Assembly: GCF_000482325.1 (NCBI RefSeq)
Contig: NZ_KI535295.1
Span: 1,357,999-1,421,998 of the forward strand
DNA length: 64,000 nt
Direction of reading: 5' to 3'
Origin: Bacillus sp. UNC438CL73TsuS30
GTDB lineage: Bacteria > Bacillota > Bacilli > Bacillales > Cytobacillaceae
Shown: piece after piece, positions 58,826 to 64,000 of the stretch
Position numbering within the stretch: the stretch's first letter is position 1
How the letters are laid out: each line of letters starts with the position of its first letter
Program-made: the position numbers and the translations under genes
Notes under the pieces: model-generated
Database searches by the model: none
What the model saw: the letters and a program-made list of their open reading frames with translations, nothing else
Told to the model about the DNA's origin: nothing

Positions 58826-59284
58826 TTATGATCTGGATGAAAAATGGTGGAAGGTTCCCCAGCTTTCTTGTCTAGCAAACTGGGGATAGGCGGACATAAA
58901 GTGAATGATGATTGTCGCTTGATCTAGATTAGGGTAAGCGTTGAAAAAAAATCTGTCGCCGTATCGAATAGCTGTTAAGGCAAGCGGTAATTCACGTCTA
59001 AATATTTCATTGCGTTTTGCTGCTTGATTTTGGTTATATTGGCCTTGATCAATATGTAAATAAACACAATAATAAAAGGTACCTCCAATTTGTTTCCATT
59101 CACCTAATACTTCATCTCGCATAGGATTGATTTTATCCAAGGCATAATGAATTCCAATGATTAAAAACAGATCTCCAGTTAAATCAGAATGAGTGAGCGT
59201 GTAGCTCCTTGGAATAACAGGACCCGTAGCTGCAATCCCATCCATGTATTCAACAGATAGTTTTTCAGGATTGAAATTGTTCAA
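58826..59284 (-). CDS. staygreen-family protein
   Basis: A 152-residue protein of the Staygreen family, known from plant Mg-dechelatase and with bacterial homologues in Bacilli. Signature NPEKLSVEYMDGIAATGPVI (residues about 4-23), PRSYTLTHSDLTGDLFL, then INPMRDEVLGEWKQ. Bacterial members have been reported to act on chlorophyll in vitro; the physiological role in Bacillus is unclear. TTG 59284 with GGAG nine bases upstream is chosen over the longer frame at 59299. Confidence 0.88.
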   Translation of the reverse strand: MNNFNPEKLSVEYMDGIAATGPVIPRSYTLTHSDLTGDLFLIIGIHYALDKINPMRDEVLGEWKQIGGTFYYCVYLHIDQGQYNQNQAAKRNEIFRRELPLALTAIRYGDRFFFNAYPNLDQATIIIHFMSAYPQFARQESWGTFHHFSSRS

Positions 59285-59397
59285 TGCAATCAACTCCAAT
59301 CGTTTTTTAACTATTATGCTGATTTTCCTTTATTGATTCATCCTACAAGCCACAACATGACATCCAATAAAACCAGAAAAATAGGGACAACTGTTTT

Positions 59398-60624
59398 TCA
59401 ACTCTTGTTAAGCAGTGGGCGTTCTTGCAAGTATAGAGCTATATCCGGAGATTCCCCTTCAACAATTTCCTTTACAATAATCTTCGACAGCAATTGGCTG
59501 TAAACCGTCCCGTTATCACCAAAGGCAAACAGGAAATAGCTATTTGGAAATTCTCCATACTTGCCGATAATCGGAATGCCGTCCAGCGTTCCTCCATAAA
59601 ATGCAGCTAAGTAATATTCCGGCTGCACTTGAATAGTGGGGAACATTTTATTAAATTCTTCAATTAGTTTATTCTTTTTGTGAATCAGTTTACTATCGCG
59701 ATCGTCATGATACGTAGTATTATCATCCAGTCCGCCTATGATAATCCGGTTATCCCTGGTTGTCCGCATAAATAAATAAGGACGGGCGGTTTCCCAGATG
59801 AGAGTCCTATTATACCAAGGGGAGAAACTTTCGACTGGATTGGTTGTTACTGTATAGGTACTTACAAAGGATGCTTTTTTCTCTTTTTTCATTTCTATTC
59901 CTTCATAACCTGCTGCAAAAATAATATATCTCGCTTGTATAGACTTGCCATTCTTTGTTGAAATAATCATTTTTCCCCGTTCTTTATCAAAATGATGACC
60001 ATTCATTTCCGTATGTTCATATATATGAACCCCTTTACTTGCAGCATGCTCCAATAGTGCATGGGTAAATCGGAAGGGATTGATTTCGGCATCATTGTAT
60101 GAATAAATTGCAGCATCCCTGCTAAAAGGATATTTAGCTTCAATATCTTCCTTAGTTAAAAAAGTAAGTTCACAGTTATGCTGCTTTAAAAATTCATATT
60201 CTTTTTTTAACCTTTCAACGTCTTCTGCGCAGCTTGCAGAATAGAGGGTGTCTCTTCGATTGAACTCACAATCAATGGAGACGCTGTTTGAGGCTTTCTC
60301 AATTTCATCAATTGCTTCCTTTAGTAATTGTAAATGTTTTTCGATGTAATCAATGCCAAAGGTGTTGATCAAATCGGTAAACATTTTTTCACCAGAATAT
60401 TGAAGAAGGGCTGTATTCGTACTAGTACTGCCGCTGCCAATTGTTGATTTTTCAATTACAGCCACATCTAAATTAGTATCAGCGAGGTAATATGCACACT
60501 GCGCCCCGGAGCTCCCTCCGCCAATGACTAATACATCACAAGATAGGTCTTCTTCCAATGCTGGGTAGGATGGTGCATCAGGAAAAGTAGTAGGCCAATA
60601 ATAGGTTCCAGATTGTAAATTCAT
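59398..60624 (-). CDS. FAD-dependent oxidoreductase (DAO family)
   Basis: A 408-residue glycine-oxidase/DAO-type flavoprotein. FAD-binding motif VLVIGGGSSGAQCAYYLA at about 32-49, the STSTNTALLQY flavin loop, and a C-terminal FYGGTLDGIPIIGKY and FAFGDNGTVYSQL. It probably oxidises an amine or amino acid with O2 or another acceptor; the substrate is not evident. GGGGGA lies before the ATG. It is in the same orientation as the staygreen gene 113 bases downstream. Confidence 0.87.
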   Translation of the reverse strand: MNLQSGTYYWPTTFPDAPSYPALEEDLSCDVLVIGGGSSGAQCAYYLADTNLDVAVIEKSTIGSGSTSTNTALLQYSGEKMFTDLINTFGIDYIEKHLQLLKEAIDEIEKASNSVSIDCEFNRRDTLYSASCAEDVERLKKEYEFLKQHNCELTFLTKEDIEAKYPFSRDAAIYSYNDAEINPFRFTHALLEHAASKGVHIYEHTEMNGHHFDKERGKMIISTKNGKSIQARYIIFAAGYEGIEMKKEKKASFVSTYTVTTNPVESFSPWYNRTLIWETARPYLFMRTTRDNRIIIGGLDDNTTYHDDRDSKLIHKKNKLIEEFNKMFPTIQVQPEYYLAAFYGGTLDGIPIIGKYGEFPNSYFLFAFGDNGTVYSQLLSKIIVKEIVEGESPDIALYLQERPLLNKS

Positions 60625-60800
60625 TTATATCCCCCAGTTTAAAAAGTATAATGTTACTATTTCCATCCTCATTTTGTGTATACCAAAAGTTTCTACCCAG
60701 ATTGGACACGAGAAATAATAAGTAATGGTGAAGGGATTAAGGGAACTCCATGAATTTCAAGATAAAACGGTAAGGTGAAATCGATATTCAAATGAATAAA

Positions 60801-60845
60801 AAGCCCTCATTTAGATGCTTTACGGTGAATCGTTAAGGTTTTTGA
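60801..60845 (+). repeat. R2 hairpin repeat, degraded copy
   Basis: CCTCATTTAGATGCTTTACG then GTGAATCGTTAAGGTTTTTG. The left arm is conserved and the right arm is lost. Confidence 0.6.
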
Positions 60846-60855
60846 AAAGAAAGAA

Positions 60856-60888
60856 AAAGCACCCTCTCATTTAATGAAAGGGTGCTGC
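60856..60888 (-). terminator. terminator of the minus-strand effector-like operon
   Basis: AGCACCCT/AGGGTGCT stem at 60858-60886; on the minus strand it is followed by TTTTTCTTTC. Confidence 0.85.
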
Positions 60889-60893
60889 TATGG

Positions 60894-61361
60894 TTAATAT
60901 TCTCCTTTTATGACAAAATACGAGCCTCGAATGGTTCCAGCCAATTTAGACTTCTGCCTAGCAAACTTAAATTTCCCCTCGAGCTCCTTCGGTACCTCCA
61001 TACCCTCAGAAAGCTTAAAACCAACGGCTCGCTTCGGCTTAGGGCCATCAAGTGTAAACAGGACATTGACTGAAAGACCATCTTCGTAAAAGACGTAAGT
61101 CCAATCGATATTTTCCACTTGAAAACGCGCCGTCTCCAAAGGTTTAGCCGCAAACTCAAGAGCCCGTTCATTTTTCAAAATTTGATTCACATAATCAAGG
61201 GTCTCCGCGCTTTCGCTAGCAGGTACAACGGTAAATTCATGCTTGTATTTGTTCATAAAATAACGGGCTTCATTCGCGCGTAAACCAGCAAGCGCTTCTG
61301 CGACTGGAGAAGACTCTAAACCAACCGTAGAAACTTGTTTAAAATCAACCATATAGGACAT
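60894..61361 (-). CDS. conserved hypothetical protein (155 aa)
   Basis: A 155-residue protein with the conserved pattern ALAGLRANEARYFMNKYKHE (about 25-44), VPASESAETLDYVNQIL and VLFTLDGPKPKRAVGFKL. Close relatives in Bacilli are widespread and often carry a doubtful phenylalanyl-tRNA synthetase beta label, which the sequence does not support. ATG 61361 has GGAGG about six bases upstream. It lies 21 bases after the GyrI-like gene, so the two form an operon divergent from the WYL regulator. Confidence 0.7.
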   Translation of the reverse strand: MSYMVDFKQVSTVGLESSPVAEALAGLRANEARYFMNKYKHEFTVVPASESAETLDYVNQILKNERALEFAAKPLETARFQVENIDWTYVFYEDGLSVNVLFTLDGPKPKRAVGFKLSEGMEVPKELEGKFKFARQKSKLAGTIRGSYFVIKGEY

Positions 61362-61382
61362 TTCCATCCTCCAATTTCTTCG

Positions 61383-61862
61383 TTATTTTCTCACAACAGG
61401 AATCCACATTTCACCAAAAAGGTCGCCGTTTCGTTCTCCCATCTCAACCGCTGCATTTGGTCCGCCAACATAGGCAAAATCCTTTGCTTCTGGCAAAACT
61501 TGACCAAAGGCAATGCCTGTTAGCACGTTCCTCAGCTCTTCAGCTGTCTTTGCTTCGCCCTTTACAACGAGGTATTCCCCTTTAGGAAATTGGATTAGTC
61601 TGTCTGCTTCTGGTAACGATTGCTCTGTCATGACGCCAACATAAGTCATCATCTTGCTATTTACTGCTTCGTTGACGGCAAAAATATAGTCATTTGCAGC
61701 TATGGACTTTAAAGTATCAAGCGTTCCATCTTGTTTGATAGCTTGCCAAAAGTCTGACTTTTCCTTGTTTATACCAGCATAGTCTGTGTAATGACTCTTA
61801 AGCTCAGTACCAATACCTAGAACGGTAAAGCTATCTTTTTCTTCCAGTTTAAAATCTGCCAT
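61383..61862 (-). CDS. GyrI-like / AraC effector-binding-domain protein
   Basis: A 159-residue stand-alone effector-binding domain. The features are FTVLGIGTELKSHYTDYAGI near the start, the middle motif MMTYVGVMTEQSL, FPKGEYLVVKGEAKTAEEL and a final GDLFGEMWIPVV, which is typical for GyrI-like small-molecule binders. ATG 61862 is preferred (the longest frame begins at 61874 directly on the ribosome-binding site). It is divergent from the WYL regulator at 61980, which probably controls this two-gene operon. Confidence 0.82.
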   Translation of the reverse strand: MADFKLEEKDSFTVLGIGTELKSHYTDYAGINKEKSDFWQAIKQDGTLDTLKSIAANDYIFAVNEAVNSKMMTYVGVMTEQSLPEADRLIQFPKGEYLVVKGEAKTAEELRNVLTGIAFGQVLPEAKDFAYVGGPNAAVEMGERNGDLFGEMWIPVVRK

Positions 61863-61979
61863 ATTGTATCCCATCCTCTTTTTTTAAATTAATCAAATGA
61901 CTTGTTTTTTCACTTGATGAGTTTATAATAACCTTAAATCATGTCAAAAAGTGATACTGTTTAGGAGGTGCGCAGCTGA

Positions 61980-62942
61980 ATGAAAAAAGTTGAGCGGATA
62001 AATATCATCATGAGATATATCAACAACCGTGCCCACTTTACCATTGCTGAAATCATGCAAGAATTTAACATCTCTCGTTCAACAGCGATTAGAGATATCA
62101 GAGAAATTGAAGCAATGGGGATGCCATTTGTTGCGGAAGTGGGACGGGATGGGGGATATTTTGTCATGAGCAACTCTGTACTACCTACTGTTCGCTTTAC
62201 CGATAATGAGGTCAAAGCACTTTTTATTGCGTTTATGGCCACAAGAAATCAACAACTCCCTTATCTAAAGAGTCGTCAGTCTTTAGCTGAGAAATTACTG
62301 GGCCTCATCTCAGAAAACCAGCAAGATGACCTTGTTCATTTAAATCAAATCTTGCTTTTTGAAGGGAGCAATCCCAATAATCCCGACCTGCTTGAGCTGT
62401 CAGATCTCCCTCATCCTATATTAGAAAAACTCATTCAACTCCTTCTTTTGGATCGCTATTTATTGATTACTATTGAAGAAGAGAAGATGACAAAGTCTTA
62501 TCCCATTTATCTCTTAAACCTTTATCGTGAAAAAAGTCTATGGTTAATTGAAGCTTTTGACTTAAAGGGTGAACAGAAGCAGGTTTTTCCTGTAGACAAT
62601 CTCACCGATGTCGCGCCATATCCTGTGAAAAAAAGAGTAAGTAAGAAAAAGATTTTAGAGAAACTAAGTAAGAAGGAAGAAGCAGTGAACCTTGTCCTCG
62701 AACTTGGTCCAAAGGCGATTGCCCAGTTCAAAAAATACCATCCGTTAAAAGTTTCTATTTCCTATACGAACCCATACCAAACGACAGCCATTCTAAAAAC
62801 TTTTATCGATGTTCATCATTCAGAGGAATTGACCGAAATGACGAATTGGCTCCTTTTTTTAGGCACGGATATCAAGATCAGGGAAGTGCCAGAAGAAGTT
62901 TTAGAAGGATTACAAGAGAGATTATCCCTATACTGCCCCTAA
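61980..62942 (+). CDS. YafY-type HTH-WYL transcriptional regulator
   Basis: A 320-residue regulator with an N-terminal DeoR/HTH_11 winged helix (KVERINIIMRYINNRAHFTI, then FNISRSTAIRDIREIEAMG) and a WYL domain from about 140 to 230 (YPIYLLNLYREKSLWLIEAF; the WYL triad itself is diverged), plus a C-terminal WCX-like region. Such proteins sense nucleic acid or small ligands. AGGAGG is 11 bases before the ATG. The 117-base gap to the divergent GyrI-like operon should hold shared promoters. Confidence 0.85.
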   Translation: MKKVERINIIMRYINNRAHFTIAEIMQEFNISRSTAIRDIREIEAMGMPFVAEVGRDGGYFVMSNSVLPTVRFTDNEVKALFIAFMATRNQQLPYLKSRQSLAEKLLGLISENQQDDLVHLNQILLFEGSNPNNPDLLELSDLPHPILEKLIQLLLLDRYLLITIEEEKMTKSYPIYLLNLYREKSLWLIEAFDLKGEQKQVFPVDNLTDVAPYPVKKRVSKKKILEKLSKKEEAVNLVLELGPKAIAQFKKYHPLKVSISYTNPYQTTAILKTFIDVHHSEELTEMTNWLLFLGTDIKIREVPEEVLEGLQERLSLYCP

Positions 62943-62946
62943 TATA

Positions 62947-63554
62947 TCATTCAGCTGAAACAAACTTCAAAAATTCACGAACAGCAGGTGAAGCGTACTT
63001 CTTTTTTTTTGAAATAAATTTTAAATTCCAAGGAATACTTGGATTGACGATGGGAATCGCCTTGATTAAAACTTGGTCGACTTTTTTGGGTTTTGGGAAA
63101 ATCGAAATCCCTAAGTTTTCGCCGATCATTCCACTAATAAAATCCCACTCAGTACTTTCGTAAGCAACTTTTGGACGAAAACCAACTTGTAAGCATTCTT
63201 GAATAATGAGTTCATGAAAACCAAAGTCTTTTTTAAATAGAATAAAGGTTTCATTTTGTAACTCTTTCATTTCCACTTGTTCCCTCTGCGCTAATGGATG
63301 GGAATGATGGACGAAGAGCGACAGTTCATCATGAACAAACGGAATAACATCAAATTCCTTTTCATCCACTGGTAGAATAACTACACCAAGATCTAATATC
63401 CCGTCTTTAACCTTCTGTTTAACCTTTTTAGAATCATTTTCAAAAATCTTTATTTTGATATCGGGGTAAAGATTATTAAATCCTTTAATGATTTTTGGGA
63501 AAAACAAAAAACCAATGATTGGTGGTATCCAGATTTTTATTTTTCCTTTTAAGT
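62947..63554 (-). pseudogene. LysR-family regulator lacking its DNA-binding domain
   Basis: The frame reads from a stop at about 63554 as HLKGKIKIWIPPIIGFLFFP and continues through IFENDSKKVKQKVKDGILDL and SHPLAQREQVEMKEL, the LysR substrate-binding domain, to the stop at 62947. The N-terminal winged helix (about 85 residues) is absent, and no helix-turn-helix is found upstream. A TTG at 63507 is the only start candidate and lies inside the first beta-strand. It is an inactive remnant, convergent with the WYL gene. Confidence 0.8.
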
Positions 63555-63810
63555 GCTAATCATTTTTGAGCACTAGCACTAAGATAAATTATGAATAGTA
63601 TAACAGCAAGGAATAGGGATTAGTGGGGAGTAACTGGTATACCGAATATTTTGTATTCTTGAAAACACTTTCAATTAATGTTATTGTATAGATGAATTAT
63701 TTTTGTTCGGTGTAAAGGATAGTATAAGTTTTAACTTTTCGTCTTGATGATCACTGAGAGCAAGGATAGTAATACATTGTGTGCTGATAGTGCACTAGGA
63801 GGCAACCAAA

Positions 63811-64000
63811 ATGGAAAACGGTAAAGTAAAATGGTTTAATAGCGAAAAAGGTTTCGGATTCATCGAACGTGAAGGTGGAGAAGACGTATTCGTTCATTTC
63901 TCAGCGATTCAAGGTGAAGGGTTCAAAACTTTAGAAGAAGGTCAAGCAGTTACTTTCGATGTTGAGCAAGGACAACGTGGAGCACAAGCTGCTAACGTAC
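63811..64000 (+). CDS. cold-shock protein (CspA/CspB family), cut by the window end
   Basis: Sixty-three residues are present of a usual 65-67: [20 protein letters not shown] with RNP1 (KGFGFI), then DVFVHFSAI with RNP2 and a [14 protein letters not shown] stretch. It is an RNA chaperone. AGGAGG is eight bases before the ATG. The roughly 250-base region upstream has no gene and probably holds the long leader typical of csp genes. Confidence 0.95.
   Translation, partial: MENGKVKWFNSEKGFGFIEREGGEDVFVHFSAIQGEGFKTLEEGQAVTFDVEQGQRGAQAANV

Overview
The window reads as the chromosome of a low-GC, endospore-forming member of the Bacillaceae (Bacillus sensu lato). Four YjcZ-type tiny sporulation membrane proteins, a squalene-hopene/sporulenol cyclase, a GerAB-type germination permease, a DinB/BstA (YfiT) protein, Bacillus-only families (CBO0543, DUF3231, DUF5412, HXXEE) and strong AGGAGG ribosome-binding sites all point this way. 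No rRNA, intact tRNA, CRISPR array or prophage was recognised. Most of the window is accessory chromosome, rich in decayed genes.

Left half (1-36.5 kb): mostly short, single-gene units encoding GNAT acetyltransferases, Nudix, VOC, BstA, SRPBCC, DUF1835, CBO0543 and small membrane or secreted proteins. Many are followed or preceded by an 85-100 bp structured intergenic repeat, here called R1. About 14 fairly complete copies and 6 fragments were found, all in the same orientation. Decay is extensive: single in-frame stops in a permease and in an HD-domain gene, truncated DUF3231 and HAD genes, and a duplicated bstA 3' end that still carries its R1. An IS1595-family element (24583-26124) has clear inverted repeats, a perfect 8-bp target duplication, a frameshifted transposase and a passenger ORF. 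The yjcZ pair and about 450 bp next to it occur twice (1.4-2.1 kb and 32.0-32.7 kb). Two wall-related secreted proteins (DUF1906-LysM and SH3-C39 peptidase), a cupredoxin and a LysR regulator complete this half.

Right half (36.5-64 kb): R1 disappears and two other repeat types appear. R2 is an approximately 50-bp hairpin (CCTCATTTA...TAAATGAGG). R3 is an approximately 200-bp array of four palindromes placed directly after a gene for a DUF559/Vsr-like nuclease-fold protein with a C-terminal winged helix. This gene-plus-R3 unit occurs as a full copy (39.9-40.8 kb), as a 3' tail only (47.7-47.95 kb) and as a 5'-truncated copy (53.6-54.3 kb). Metabolic genes include a urate-to-allantoate operon (uraD, uricase, HIU hydrolase, allantoinase) beside a ruined guanine deaminase gene. 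There is also a TetR/nitroreductase/monooxygenase locus, a TerC-type membrane protein, ftsW, a class V aminotransferase, a large GH25-InlB-FN3 wall hydrolase, a staygreen-family protein, an FAD oxidoreductase, and a WYL regulator divergent from two small proteins. The window ends inside a cold-shock protein gene.

The two most interesting structures are the R1-punctuated gene array, which resembles a cassette array in layout, and the nuclease-fold gene linked to the R3 palindromes, which resembles a REPIN/RAYT-type arrangement. Both interpretations are inference. All coordinates come from reading the sequence by eye; starts were moved to the best ribosome-binding site where the longest ORF was less plausible.
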